Assembly: GCF_034932185.1 (NCBI RefSeq)
Contig: NZ_JAYGHW010000090.1
Span: 1 to 64,000, forward strand
Source of the DNA: Spirulina sp034932185
GTDB taxonomy: Bacteria > Cyanobacteriota > Cyanobacteriia > Cyanobacteriales > Spirulinaceae
DNA: 64,000 nt
Direction: 5' to 3'
The notes below the pieces were generated by a model. That model was given only the letters and a program-made list of their open reading frames with translations. It searched no databases and was not told the origin of the DNA. Of this stretch, positions 8,501 through 15,372 are shown piece by piece. Each line of letters opens with the position of its first letter. Within the stretch, counting starts at the first letter, position 1. The translations under genes were made by a program, and so were the position numbers.

Positions 8501-9264
8501 ATCGGATCAATCACATCCAACTCCACCCCCGCCAGGGCCAAATGACAGGCCGACCACCCCATCCAACAGCCAATTTCTAAGGCCCGTTTCCCAGCAAATT
8601 GCAGTGCTAAATTGTAAAGAATATGGGCTTCATCCCGGCTCAAAAAACCAATGGTTGGCTGACGGCCATCCACATACCAATGATGGGGAATTTCCCGCCG
8701 TAAATAGGGCCAATTACAGGTTTTTGAATCACCGATGATCATATTCGGAAAAGCGGCATCGGGATGGACGGGGTTTAAACCTGGTGAAACGTAATCGTGG
8801 GGGGTTTTGAGGGTTTGGTGAATCACGGCGAGAGTCTCCTGTAACATTCGGGCTTCGGTGAAATGGGCGGCGGCACGGGCTTGACAGGCTTGGCCAATTT
8901 CAGCCCGAAGCGTGAGGTTTTCCGCCCAAGCGATTAAGGTTTGCACCAAATCGGTAACAGTTTGGGCGGGATTTTGTTTAGGATCGGCTAATAGTTTTCC
9001 CGTATCTCCCAATTGTTCAGGAATACCACTCACCGCCGTTGCCACCACCGGCAACCCCTTAGCCATCGCTTCCATCACCCCAATGGGCATTCCTTCCAAT
9101 TGCGAGGGAAAGACAAAAATATCAGCGGCATTGAGCCAATCCGCCACGCTTGAGGAGGAGTGAGGAGTGAGGAGTGAGGAGTGAGATAACGCTTTTCTCG
9201 CTCCTCTTGCCTCATTTCTCTCTACCGCCGGGATTTGCCCTAAAAACTTAACCCGATTGCTCAC
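5575..9264 (-). CDS. Giant GT4-methyltransferase-methyltransferase-GT4 protein (downstream part of a stop-interrupted gene)
   Basis: This 1229-codon frame opens inside a glycosyltransferase: residues 1-160 are the C-terminal half of a GT4 enzyme (NRVKFLGQIP, then DIFVFPSQLEGMPIGVMEAM). Next come a class I SAM methyltransferase-like domain (about 205-370; ALEIGCWMGWSACHLALAG, LLFIDGDHEAPG), a helical TPR-like linker, a CmcI/cephalosporin-hydroxylase-like Rossmann domain (about 540-720; IIEIGSKDGGSAVWFGD, LVIEDADHVYETSY), a second GT4 enzyme (about 745-1110; YPSRYEGFGLPVLEALACG), and a C-terminal 'PDW' module (ITYILVPDWEQDEA, about 1115-1229). The only plausible local start is a GTG within the GT fold. 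The upstream 241-codon frame is in the same phase and separated only by one TAA, so the intact gene was about 1484 codons. It probably assembled or modified a cell-surface glycan or glycoprotein. A 26-residue repeat-derived insertion lies at about residues 13-38. Confidence 0.8.
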   Translation of the reverse strand: MSNRVKFLGQIPAVERNEARGARKALSHSSLLTPHSSSSVADWLNAADIFVFPSQLEGMPIGVMEAMAKGLPVVATAVSGIPEQLGDTGKLLADPKQNPAQTVTDLVQTLIAWAENLTLRAEIGQACQARAAAHFTEARMLQETLAVIHQTLKTPHDYVSPGLNPVHPDAAFPNMIIGDSKTCNWPYLRREIPHHWYVDGRQPTIGFLSRDEAHILYNLALQFAGKRALEIGCWMGWSACHLALAGVELDVIDPILAEPAGMGSVSQSLAAAGVLDRVNLIPGFSPQAVEELAQREQRRWSLLFIDGDHEAPGPRKDAIACEPFAEPDALVVFHDLASPAVAEGLHYLRNRGWQTLIYQTMQIMGIAWRGNVQPIEHQPDPAIDWLLPEHLQGYRVSGQTNPKIAPTTGAISTQLSQIMDQIRGIMATPSQDLTEQNSVGQVLEMFQQLDAWDAQGVNLPGLHLSRSVCLCLLARHREALAAAQIELERYPQSTEAQLQVANLQGMLGEMLEFRPLPTRQRPWYTALPSTILHSIQTASHNYAYRDIPMIKNPFDFALYPRLLWQIKPRTIIEIGSKDGGSAVWFGDLLDNFGIDGHIYSVDIVKVTQYQHPRVTFLEGNGRQLAASFSPEFFANLPRPLLVIEDADHVYETSYAVLNFFDQYLEPEEYIVIEDGIISDLVADPSYNSGPHRALKQFLKENDHYEIDHHFCDFFGYNLTWCSNGFLKKVAPSPRQTVPPVDFQDPIVEPEAPFLVIDGIFFQYYQTGIARVWRSLLTAWVKSGFAQSILLLDRGGTAPQISGIQSQLIPLHDYQNWEQDRAMLQEICDQVGASLFISTYYTTPMHTPSVFMAYDMIPEMLGADFNEPMWQDKHHGIAQAQAFIGISENTLNDLVQCFPDTATKPRTVAHCGVDPIFSPATAPELEQFRQKYGIHRPYFLLCGPGTGYKNAQLFFRAFSQLPSRLGFDLICTGNQGFLEAGLRSLVPGTTIHTLQLSDEDLRLAMGGAIALVYPSRYEGFGLPVLEALACGCPVITTPNASIPEVAGEAAIYVHPDDEAAMVAALCEVQNPRLRQSLRLMGLQQAQNFSWEKMAATVQKALITASLPVGDLQPITYILVPDWEQDEAVLSERLSAVLSELASQNQPMTLLFYSATLSAEDITAFLAGIALNLMMEGVDLEEKINVAVIPPLHPLQWQVLLPQMTGRILLAVEDGEAIAATPLQSLKGVEL
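9157..9184. repeat. Four perfect STRR heptamers (GGAGTGA) inside a coding sequence
   Basis: Four tandem GGAGTGA units are translated on the minus strand as S-H-S-S-L-L-T-P-H-S within the GT4 domain. With adjoining sequence they insert about 26 residues between the FLGQIP strand and the conserved VADWLNAADIF helix. Confidence 0.85.
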
Positions 9265-9303
9265 CCCTAATTTTGCTAAAGCTGCTTTTAAATCTAGCTC
9301 TAA

Positions 9304-10029
9304 TTAGGGTTCAAAAAAGCTCCCCCCAGCCCAGACAAAATAGAGGTTTTCCCAAAGGGGATGGGTACAGAGTTGACGGATCGCTTCGAGTTGGAATTGA
9401 TAACCTTTGCGGGTTTCAATGCGGGCGGCGGTGAAGCAAACTACGGCATTTTCAGGAATATTTTGCTCGGCCCGGAGATGACGGCGCATCTCTGTATTGA
9501 TGGGCGTAAAATATTGCGGCGGCCTGCCATAGTGGATCACCTGGCCGCGACCAGGGGCAAGGCGAAAATATTGCCGCAATAGTTGCAAATTATCCTGAGA
9601 AACAGCGATCACCCCTTGGGCGTGGGTGTAGTGGTAGCCCAATGCATCGAGATAGGCGGCGTTGGCGGCGGCCAAATGGGGTTCTACTAACCCCTCAATG
9701 ATTAGGTAGGGAATGTTTTGCTCAAGGGCGATCGCCTTCAATGTGAAGTTGGCAAAGGGGTTGGTATTGCTACAGAGAATTAAATCGGGTTTGTTGATCC
9801 TTAACCATTGCCGCAACCCCTCCACATCTTGATCATTGAGCAGCGCCCTTTCCACTTCAGGATAGCGATCGCCGATCAAATCCCCATCCAACGGCTCCCC
9901 ATACTGGCCATAGGTGACATAAAATCCGGCTTGGAGCAATCCCCCCAAAATCGCATGATTATATTGCGCCACCCCCCCCACACCGGGGTCAGGGCTGGCA
10001 AGGAGAATTCGCGGCGAGACACTACTCAT
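9304..10029 (-). CDS. N-terminal half of a GT4 glycosyltransferase, cut by an in-frame TAA
   Basis: 241 codons encoding the acceptor-side Rossmann domain of a GT4 glycosyltransferase: RILLASPDPGVGGVAQYNH at the N-terminus (G-x-G-G-V-A loop), IVEGLVEPHLA-like segments, a conserved GVIAVSQDNLQLL helix, and the start of the nucleotide-sugar domain (VVCFTAARIETRKGYQFQLEA, LYFVWAGG). The frame stops at a TAA (bases 9304-9306). Translation past the TAA in the same frame continues directly with L-E-L-D-L-K-A-A-L-A-K-L-G-V-S-N-R-V-K-F-L-G, exactly what the family expects. The gene is therefore one long frame with a nonsense codon, not a frameshift. Its ATG overlaps the 3' end of the upstream TPR gene by 8 bp. 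Alone it lacks the donor-binding half and is unlikely to be active. Confidence 0.82.
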   Translation of the reverse strand: MSSVSPRILLASPDPGVGGVAQYNHAILGGLLQAGFYVTYGQYGEPLDGDLIGDRYPEVERALLNDQDVEGLRQWLRINKPDLILCSNTNPFANFTLKAIALEQNIPYLIIEGLVEPHLAAANAAYLDALGYHYTHAQGVIAVSQDNLQLLRQYFRLAPGRGQVIHYGRPPQYFTPINTEMRRHLRAEQNIPENAVVCFTAARIETRKGYQFQLEAIRQLCTHPLWENLYFVWAGGSFFEP

Positions 10030-10522
10030 CAGGGGTTTCCACTGTACCGTTTTCTAAAGCCGCCCTCAGGGTATTGAGTTGATCCTTTAACTCCTGATCA
10101 TTGGGGTTGAGTTCGATCAACTGTTCAAAGGGAGCGATCGCCCCTGCATAGTCTTCCGTTTGAATATAGATAGCGGCGATCCCTTTGAGATATTCCTGAT
10201 TGTCTGGTTGCATAGCGCTCAACTGTTCCAGAGGCCCAAGGGCCTCCTTAAGTTTGCCCAATTCGATCCGGGTCTGCACCAACCCCTCCAAAGCAACAGG
10301 ATTTTCCGGCTCCCGCTCCAGCACCGCCGCATAGCCCGCCTCTTGGGACTCTAGATAAGTCTTTTCGGCATCTTCCGCTGGGGCTGCTTCCTCCGCCGGA
10401 GCCGAAGAGGACGAGGGGAGACTGGTCATCACCGAAATACCCATCACCACTGTCCCCCCCAGGAAAGCCACCCCAGAGAGGATAATTAACACTCGTTGCA
10501 CAATGCTGCGATCTTGACTCAT
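10022..10522 (-). CDS. Membrane-anchored TPR protein
   Basis: A 166-residue protein with one N-terminal transmembrane helix (about 10-33, VLIILSGVAFLGGTVVMGIS), a Ser/Ala/Glu-rich linker (about 35-50), then TPR repeats: YAAVLEREPENPVALEGL, LGPLEQLSAMQPDNQEYL and IAPFEQLIELNPNDQEL. The family has no enzymatic activity and usually scaffolds complexes at a membrane. It opens the minus-strand glycosylation operon and overlaps the next gene by 8 bp, so it may tether the glycosyltransferases, but this is inference. It is a short paralogue of the 291-residue TPR protein at 17579-18454, with which it shares the VLEREPxNxxALxGLV repeat and TM-plus-linker layout. Confidence 0.8.
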   Translation of the reverse strand: MSQDRSIVQRVLIILSGVAFLGGTVVMGISVMTSLPSSSSAPAEEAAPAEDAEKTYLESQEAGYAAVLEREPENPVALEGLVQTRIELGKLKEALGPLEQLSAMQPDNQEYLKGIAAIYIQTEDYAGAIAPFEQLIELNPNDQELKDQLNTLRAALENGTVETPDE

Positions 10523-10578
10523 AGGTTTGGGGAAAAAACACCGGGCAACCCTAGGGTTAGGTTACCCCAGTTTTTATC

Positions 10579-11031
10579 TTAAGCGATCGCCCCAACCCCG
10601 GTCGATGAGCCTACCACCATAAAATAGTGATGCAACCCCAACCCCATGGCAAAACCCCAGAGGCTCACCACCCCAATCACCGCAAAAGCCGGCCATTCCC
10701 CATAATCCAACCGCTGCAACTCAATGCGCGTTAACGCCCCCGCCGCCAGCAGCACCAACACCCGCGTAAAGTAAGCAAACCAAGTCCCCGCCACCACCAC
10801 TGCAAAGGCCAAGATAATCACCGAGATAAATGCCCGCGAATCGGAACGGAGCACCCCCACCATCACCCGGCGCACCATACTACTGGGAGCCGTAAACACC
10901 AAGGCCACCAAGATAATGCAGCAGGCCGCCAAAGCCCAAAACAACAACCGCGATGTGGTGCTGGCAAAATTCCAGCCAAACACCGCGTAGATCAACCACA
11001 GGAGAATCAGGGAAAGGATCGGCAGGCGCAT
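10579..11031 (-). CDS. Small polytopic membrane protein, unknown
   Basis: I chose the ATG giving MRLPILSLILLWLIYAVFGW (150 residues) because the 23 codons before it are made of an intergenic repeat (GTGGGCGATGCCCACCC). The protein has about four hydrophobic helices: 3-20, 28-48, 69-98 and 117-145. No catalytic motif or family is recognised. It follows sufE on the same strand, 78 bp downstream of the sufE stop and across the repeat. It resembles generic conserved cyanobacterial membrane proteins; no function is proposed. Confidence 0.6.
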   Translation of the reverse strand: MRLPILSLILLWLIYAVFGWNFASTTSRLLFWALAACCIILVALVFTAPSSMVRRVMVGVLRSDSRAFISVIILAFAVVVAGTWFAYFTRVLVLLAAGALTRIELQRLDYGEWPAFAVIGVVSLWGFAMGLGLHHYFMVVGSSTGVGAIA

Positions 11032-11036
11032 TGTTG

Positions 11037-11100
11037 ATGAGGTGGGCGATGCCCACCCTAGGGAATAACTGGATTTTTGAGGAGGGTAGGCAATGCCCAC
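11037..11100. repeat. GTGGGCRATGCCCACCCTA hairpin repeat, two tandem arms
   Basis: GGTGGGCGATGCCCACCCTA and the related GGGTAGGCAATGCCCACTC flank a 20-bp spacer between sufE and the membrane protein. Relatives occur at 35237, 36532 and 42172 in this window. Confidence 0.7.
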
Positions 11101-11108
11101 TCAGGAGT

Positions 11109-11555
11109 TTAGCCTTCAGAAGTTGTGGCAGCCAGTTGGAACCCCATGGCTTTCTTTTTCATGGTTTGGAAGATATTGTAAAAACCATTAGCCCGGGAAG
11201 GGGTGAGGCTGACATTCAACCCCATGGTTTCAATAAAATCTGGCTCAACGGCGAGAATTTCCGCTGGGGTGAGTTCGTTCAGCCCCTCAATGAGCAATGC
11301 CACCAACCCCTTCACCAGTTGGGCATCGGAATCACCCTGATAGGTGACTTTTTCGCCATCAAAATCAGCGGTGATATAGACCTGGGAAACACAGCCATGG
11401 ACGCGGTTTTCTGGGGTTTTAGCAGCCTCATCCATGGCATCCAGTTTATTGGCATACCAAAGCAACTGTTGATAGCGTTGTTTCGGGTCAGGGCGACGTT
11501 GGAACCGTTGGACAATTTTTTCTAAAGCGGGGGGGAGGGAAGCAGCCATGGGCAA
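11109..11555 (-). CDS. sufE: SufE-type cysteine desulfuration protein
   Basis: SufE accepts persulfide sulfur from the cysteine desulfurase SufS and passes it to the SufBCD scaffold for Fe-S cluster assembly. The 148-residue protein carries the family core: ALEKIVQRFQ, the helix QRYQQLLWYANKL, the active-site motif ENRVHGCVSQVYI with the sulfur-accepting cysteine, and LVKGLVALLIEGLN. The length is normal. Either the first ATG or the one two codons in (MAASLPP) could be used. No other suf gene is in the window. Confidence 0.93.
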   Translation of the reverse strand: MPMAASLPPALEKIVQRFQRRPDPKQRYQQLLWYANKLDAMDEAAKTPENRVHGCVSQVYITADFDGEKVTYQGDSDAQLVKGLVALLIEGLNELTPAEILAVEPDFIETMGLNVSLTPSRANGFYNIFQTMKKKAMGFQLAATTSEG

Positions 11556-11590
11556 CCAAAGAGAGTCAACGGTTCTGATTCTAGCAATCC

Positions 11591-12403
11591 CTAGTCTTGG
11601 GGCGCGGCATTTTTCGGGAGGGGGCGGTTTTTAACCGGGGTGTAGAATTTGAACTGATTGAGGGCGGCGGCGGCGGTTTGGACGACGGCGGGATCTTGAT
11701 CCTTGAGGCTTTGGGTTAACCAAGGAATGACGCGATCGCTCTTCACCTGGCTTAAGCCCAATAATGCCGTTTGCCGCACCTGGGAATCTGGATCTTGACT
11801 CAGGCAACCGAGGTGATTGAGCCAAGGTTCTGAGCCAGCCCGGTGGGGAGCAGCGGCGGCTAGTTCCCCTAAATAGGTGGCGACGGCGATCCGCTCTTGG
11901 GGATCCGGTTGGGCGAGGGCAGCGTTGAGATCCCCAGGGGCAAAGGTTGCTGGCGCAGGGGATGGGGTTTGGATGGGCAGGGGGGTGGGTTGAATGGGGG
12001 GAGAGGCCAGAGCGATCGCCTCCACCGGGAGGGATGCCATGGGCGTGGGTTGTTGATCAATGGGGGCAGTGATCACGGGTTGAAAAGCGTCGAGGGCCTT
12101 CTGGTGGCGACTTTCGAGGGCGGCTAAGGCGGTTTGATGTTCCCGTTGGAGTTGGGCGATCGCCCCTTGATGTTCTTGGCTTAATGCGTTTAACTCACTG
12201 GCAAGATGGGATTGCTGGCCCGCCTTCACCGATTCCACAGCGGTTTTGATTTGCAATTCATAATCCTGGGCCATGGTTTGCCGGAGGCTGTTCAGTTCCT
12301 GGCGATGGAGGTTTTCTAGCCGCTCTAACCCCGTCCGATTCCGCCATGTATAAACAACCGCTGTCGCCGCAACACCAAACACTAAACCACCAATAAATTC
12401 CAT
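11591..12403 (-). CDS. Membrane-anchored coiled-coil protein with HEAT-like repeats
   Basis: A 270-residue protein with an N-terminal hydrophobic anchor (MEFIGGLVFGVAATAVVYTW), a long charged coiled coil (about 22-110, rich in Glu, Gln and Arg), a Pro-rich linker (115-160) and two or three HEAT/phycocyanobilin-lyase-like repeats (about 160-255; DPDSQVRQTALLGLSQV and DQDPAVVQTAAAALNQF). HEAT repeats are protein-binding scaffolds; in cyanobacteria they occur in bilin lyases, but the catalytic signatures of CpcE/CpcF are not evident. Function unknown. The gene ends 36 bp from sufE on the same strand. Confidence 0.7.
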   Translation of the reverse strand: MEFIGGLVFGVAATAVVYTWRNRTGLERLENLHRQELNSLRQTMAQDYELQIKTAVESVKAGQQSHLASELNALSQEHQGAIAQLQREHQTALAALESRHQKALDAFQPVITAPIDQQPTPMASLPVEAIALASPPIQPTPLPIQTPSPAPATFAPGDLNAALAQPDPQERIAVATYLGELAAAAPHRAGSEPWLNHLGCLSQDPDSQVRQTALLGLSQVKSDRVIPWLTQSLKDQDPAVVQTAAAALNQFKFYTPVKNRPLPKNAAPQD

Positions 12404-12409
12404 AGCAAC

Positions 12410-12721
12410 TTAACCGGGCAAGATCACCCTACATCCTAAGCGAAAACCTTCAAAATTTAACCCGCTCCTCACCAAGATCTTCAAGCTTTTATCATACTTG
12501 CCCCACTGATAACCACAGCAGGAGCAGATCTGAGAGGTGGGTTCCCATTGGCTGATCACCCTCACCTCTCGGTCTTGGATCAGGTTTGCCTTGGCTTCAC
12601 ACATCGCTTTCAGCAGAGCCAGGGCATCGTTCCACACCACAGGACAACATTTGAACAGCTTGGCTAACTCGGTTTGCTGACCTAGGGTGAGATAGATTCT
12701 GTACTGATATCGACTTTTCAT
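12410..12721 (-). pseudogene. Internally deleted TnpB (IS605 OrfB) remnant
   Basis: The first ~47 residues (MKSRYQYRIYLTLGQQTEL... PVVWNDALAL) match the N-terminus of TnpB proteins. The frame then jumps to the C-terminal zinc finger (EPTSQICSCCGYQWGKYD), losing the intervening RuvC region, and finally runs into unrelated sequence after the second half of the finger. A full TnpB is about 400 residues, so this is a dead remnant. The element's left-end hairpin lies upstream at 12770-12842; no recognisable right end is present near 12400. Confidence 0.8.
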
Positions 12722-12842
12722 GGTGCTAGGATACCAAAGATAGAGAGGATTGGAGCGATAGACTCCAGCAAAAAAGCCGCCCTAGAAGGCTTGCCCTGAG
12801 CCTGCCGAAGGGGCGTAGCTCTCAGACCCATTAGTTTTGGTG
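12722..12842 (-). mobile_element. Left end of the tnpB element, fused to the nadK 3' end
   Basis: The conserved left-end sequence (plus strand: AAAAGCCGCCCT, variable hairpin, then CAGACCCATTAGTTTTGGTG ending at 12842) also occurs at 27007-27057 and, inverted, at about 27098-27170. The last codons of nadK (H-Q-N-stop) are inside this sequence. Confidence 0.7.
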
Positions 12843-13766
12843 AATGCGGTTGAGTTTGCCATTTTCCGACGTGATGCGGATGCCGCCCCAATGGAGTTTT
12901 TCCCGGAGCGTTTTATAAAAGGAATGGTTCGGTCGGAGGATGATAAACTTCGCTTGACATTCCGCCATGCGGATACTGATCCGTTGCCCCGGCCACAATT
13001 GTGAGGCCAGCACCCCATCACTCCATAATTTTGTGTATAACTCCACATCCCCCAAGGGCCAGACATTAATCACTGAGCCGGGAGGAACCACAATGGGCCG
13101 CGTGGACAAACTGAGGGGACAAATAGGAGTAATGGCGATCGCATCCATCCCCGAATGCAAAATTGGCCCATTAGCCGAAGCATTGTAACAAGTTGATCCC
13201 GTTGGTGTCGCAATAATCAACCCATCCCCATGGTACTGATCCACCACCTCACTATCAATTTCCATTTCTAAAATGGACGTGGGCATTCGATCAATACTGG
13301 CGGGCTTAATACAAATTTCATTAAGGGCGAGAAAATGCTCACTAGCCCGTTGAGGATTAAGGCGATCGCCCTCCACCAAATAAGCCTGTAACATCATCCG
13401 CCGCTGTACTGCATAGCGATCATTGAGCAACCGCTTCCACACCACTTCCGAATCCTGAAAAATCTCAAACGGCTCCGTTAAAAACCCCAAATGCCCCCCC
13501 ACATTCACCGCTAAAATCGGCGTACCCACCGGAGCCAAATGACGAGCCGCCGCCAACGTCGTCCCATCCCCCCCCAACACAATCCCCAGATCAATCCCCC
13601 CATTAATCGAAGCCAAAAACACCGGATAAGGATTATCCTTCGGCCCACTAGGGCCAACCAACACATAACAGCCCAACTGTTCCAATTGCCGAGCACAGAT
13701 CTCTGCCCATTCTTTACTCAAGGCATGGCCCGCTTTATAAATGATGATGACTTGTTTTAATTGCAT
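12831..13766 (-). CDS. nadK: NAD kinase
   Basis: NAD kinase phosphorylates NAD to NADP. I start at the ATG giving MQLKQVIIIYKAG (311 residues), because the upstream in-frame codons are translated STRR repeat (LLPTPYSPFP). Motifs: the diphosphate loop GIVLGGDGTTLAAAR, ILAVNVGGHLGFLTE, ALNEICIKPAS, and TPTGSTCYNASANGPILH. The length suits the cyanobacterial family. The final residues (...NRIHQN) are encoded by the left end of a tnpB insertion, so the native C-terminal tail has been replaced and the stop codon supplied by the mobile element. Confidence 0.93.
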   Translation of the reverse strand: MQLKQVIIIYKAGHALSKEWAEICARQLEQLGCYVLVGPSGPKDNPYPVFLASINGGIDLGIVLGGDGTTLAAARHLAPVGTPILAVNVGGHLGFLTEPFEIFQDSEVVWKRLLNDRYAVQRRMMLQAYLVEGDRLNPQRASEHFLALNEICIKPASIDRMPTSILEMEIDSEVVDQYHGDGLIIATPTGSTCYNASANGPILHSGMDAIAITPICPLSLSTRPIVVPPGSVINVWPLGDVELYTKLWSDGVLASQLWPGQRISIRMAECQAKFIILRPNHSFYKTLREKLHWGGIRITSENGKLNRIHQN

Positions 13767-13772
13767 AGGGAA

Positions 13773-13890
13773 TGGGGAGTAGGGAGTAGGCAGTAGGAAG
13801 AAAAGAGCAATGAGGAAAGAGGAAAGAGCAATGAGGGAGAGTAGGGAAATGATCCTCACTCCTCACTCTCTACTTCCCACTTCCTACTTA
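13773..13890. repeat. STRR heptamer repeats upstream of nadK
   Basis: GGGGAGTAGGGAGTAGGCAG heptamers at 13773-13800, AGGAAAGAGCAATGAG direct repeats near 13812-13835, and an inverted heptamer block (CTCCTCACTCTCTACTTCCC) near 13859-13885 fill the interval between the lipoprotein gene and nadK. Confidence 0.75.
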
Positions 13891-14676
13891 AAAAGAAAGC
13901 TTCAACGTTTGAATACTTTGCTGAAACTGCGGCAACCGTTGCTCAAATTCACTGACTGGGGTAGCGTAGGTGACGATCCAAAAGGTATCTGCTGCTTGAA
14001 TGAGATAAAACAATTGTTTAACCTTCACGTCATTATCAGCGGTAATTACGCCGATAATTTGTCCTGCTGGATACGCGCCGACTTGTAGCAGTCCTTGACT
14101 TTCAATCTCGTAGGCTTGGCTTAAATGGCTGCTGGCCGCCCGTACATAGTCTTCAAGGACAACTGGCTCCAGTACGCGCTCGGCGGCAATAGTGACGTTG
14201 GTGAGAAAACCGGCGGCAGTATTTTTGCCATCGAAGGCGAGGAGGGCGATCGCCTCTGGATTCTCTTCAATAGCTGCAAATCGTTGGGCATAACTGGGGC
14301 TGATCTGATTGAGCTTGGCCTTCAGTTGGGCAAATTCTGTCCCCGGATTGCCGCCGGTATAGTCTGGCGGCAGGGAAAGGCCCACGCCATTCCCCTGGAT
14401 GGTGATCCATTCAGGATCAGGCAAGGATGCTGATGCTGCGGGTTCAGTTCCCTCGCTGGCTGGGGTGGCATCGGTTAGGGGGAAAGGGGGTAGGGGGGTA
14501 GGGCGAGAGGAGGGGCGATCGCTCAAAATCGGTTGATCCCCATCGGGTAACACCACCGCTTGCTCGGTTGCCGTCGCCTCAGTTTCCGTCTCTTCCGACG
14601 CTGACTCTGGGCTACAACCAACCATAACGAGCAGGAGCATCCCCATCACAAGGCCCTGCCAACGGAATAACACCAT
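13888..14676 (-). CDS. Putative lipoprotein, unknown
   Basis: Starting at MVLFRWQGLVMGMLL, the protein has a lipoprotein signal peptide with lipobox LVMVGCSPE (Cys at about residue 21), then an acidic Thr/Glu-rich and Pro-rich linker (to about 100). A globular C-terminal half (about 110-262) begins WITIQGNGVGLSLPPDYTGG and ends QQSIQTLKLSF. The globular part has alternating hydrophobic strands and resembles PsbP-like or DUF1795-type domains in outline only. It would be anchored to the periplasmic face of a membrane. Codons upstream of the chosen ATG lack a signal-peptide pattern, so the shorter start is preferred. Confidence 0.7.
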   Translation of the reverse strand: MVLFRWQGLVMGMLLLVMVGCSPESASEETETEATATEQAVVLPDGDQPILSDRPSSRPTPLPPFPLTDATPASEGTEPAASASLPDPEWITIQGNGVGLSLPPDYTGGNPGTEFAQLKAKLNQISPSYAQRFAAIEENPEAIALLAFDGKNTAAGFLTNVTIAAERVLEPVVLEDYVRAASSHLSQAYEIESQGLLQVGAYPAGQIIGVITADNDVKVKQLFYLIQAADTFWIVTYATPVSEFEQRLPQFQQSIQTLKLSF

Positions 14677-14797
14677 AACTTTCCTTAACCTACGGTTTTT
14701 TGTGATTCTAGCGACAATTATCCCCTGCCCGTCCAATTCTGCGCGACTGGGTGATAAGTGAGAGATAATCGAGGGGTTCAGGCTTTCAAATTACGCT

Positions 14798-15361
14798 ATG
14801 AAATTTGTCTTGACTCGTTATTGGCCCACTGCTTGCTTGATGGGTTTTGCCTTGGTCGGGTTCAGCACATTGACCGCCACCGCAGCCCCCCGCTGTGGAG
14901 CGGAGACCGCTGCCACGGAAACCCAAAAGCAACAATGCTCACGGCCCACCCTCACCACTGGTCAAAACCGCACAGATGTCCTCACTGACCGCGATATTCC
15001 CAGCGGGGATGGGGGCTTTTTTCGGGACTATGAAATTGCGGCTCAAGGGGGGGATAACCTGCTGATTGATTTGAAATCCAACGAGTTTGATACTGTTGTT
15101 TCGTTGTTGCGTCCCGATGGAACGCTGATGGGGGAAAATGACGATCGCCCCACGGGGGGAACTGATTCACTCCTGTTTATGCCCATTGAAGAAACCGGCA
15201 CATACATTATTCGGGTACGGGCCTTTGGGGAAACCGGCGGGGGAGAGTTTACGCTCAGAGTATCGCGGTTAGTGGAGGCTTCCGGCGCTAATCCTGCCAG
15301 TCGCCCGATGTCTGCCCCCCCCAATCGTCCCATGCCTGCCCCGGCCAGTTTGCCCAATTAG
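14798..15361 (+). CDS. Secreted protein with pre-peptidase C-terminal (PPC)-like domain
   Basis: 187 residues with an N-terminal signal peptide (MKFVLTRYWPTACLMGFALV... TLTATAA). The body (about 65-160) matches the bacterial PPC beta-sandwich: RDYEIAAQGGDNLLIDL, FDTVVSLLRPDGTLMGENDD, LLFMPIEETGTYIIRVRAFG, GGEFTLRVSRL. PPC domains sit at the ends of secreted proteases but here stand alone. The C-terminus is a short Pro/Ala tail. The gene precedes the M67 peptidase by 11 bp on the same strand, so the two may be co-transcribed; a functional link is not shown. Confidence 0.8.
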   Translation: MKFVLTRYWPTACLMGFALVGFSTLTATAAPRCGAETAATETQKQQCSRPTLTTGQNRTDVLTDRDIPSGDGGFFRDYEIAAQGGDNLLIDLKSNEFDTVVSLLRPDGTLMGENDDRPTGGTDSLLFMPIEETGTYIIRVRAFGETGGGEFTLRVSRLVEASGANPASRPMSAPPNRPMPAPASLPN

Positions 15362-15372
15362 CTTCTTGAATC

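Noticed and set aside
10579..11100. Longer start of the membrane protein (173 residues)
   Set aside because: The extra 23 codons are a dispersed GTGGGCATGCCCACC repeat.
12831..13859. Longer start of NAD kinase (342 residues)
   Set aside because: The added N-terminus is translated STRR repeat sequence, not family sequence.
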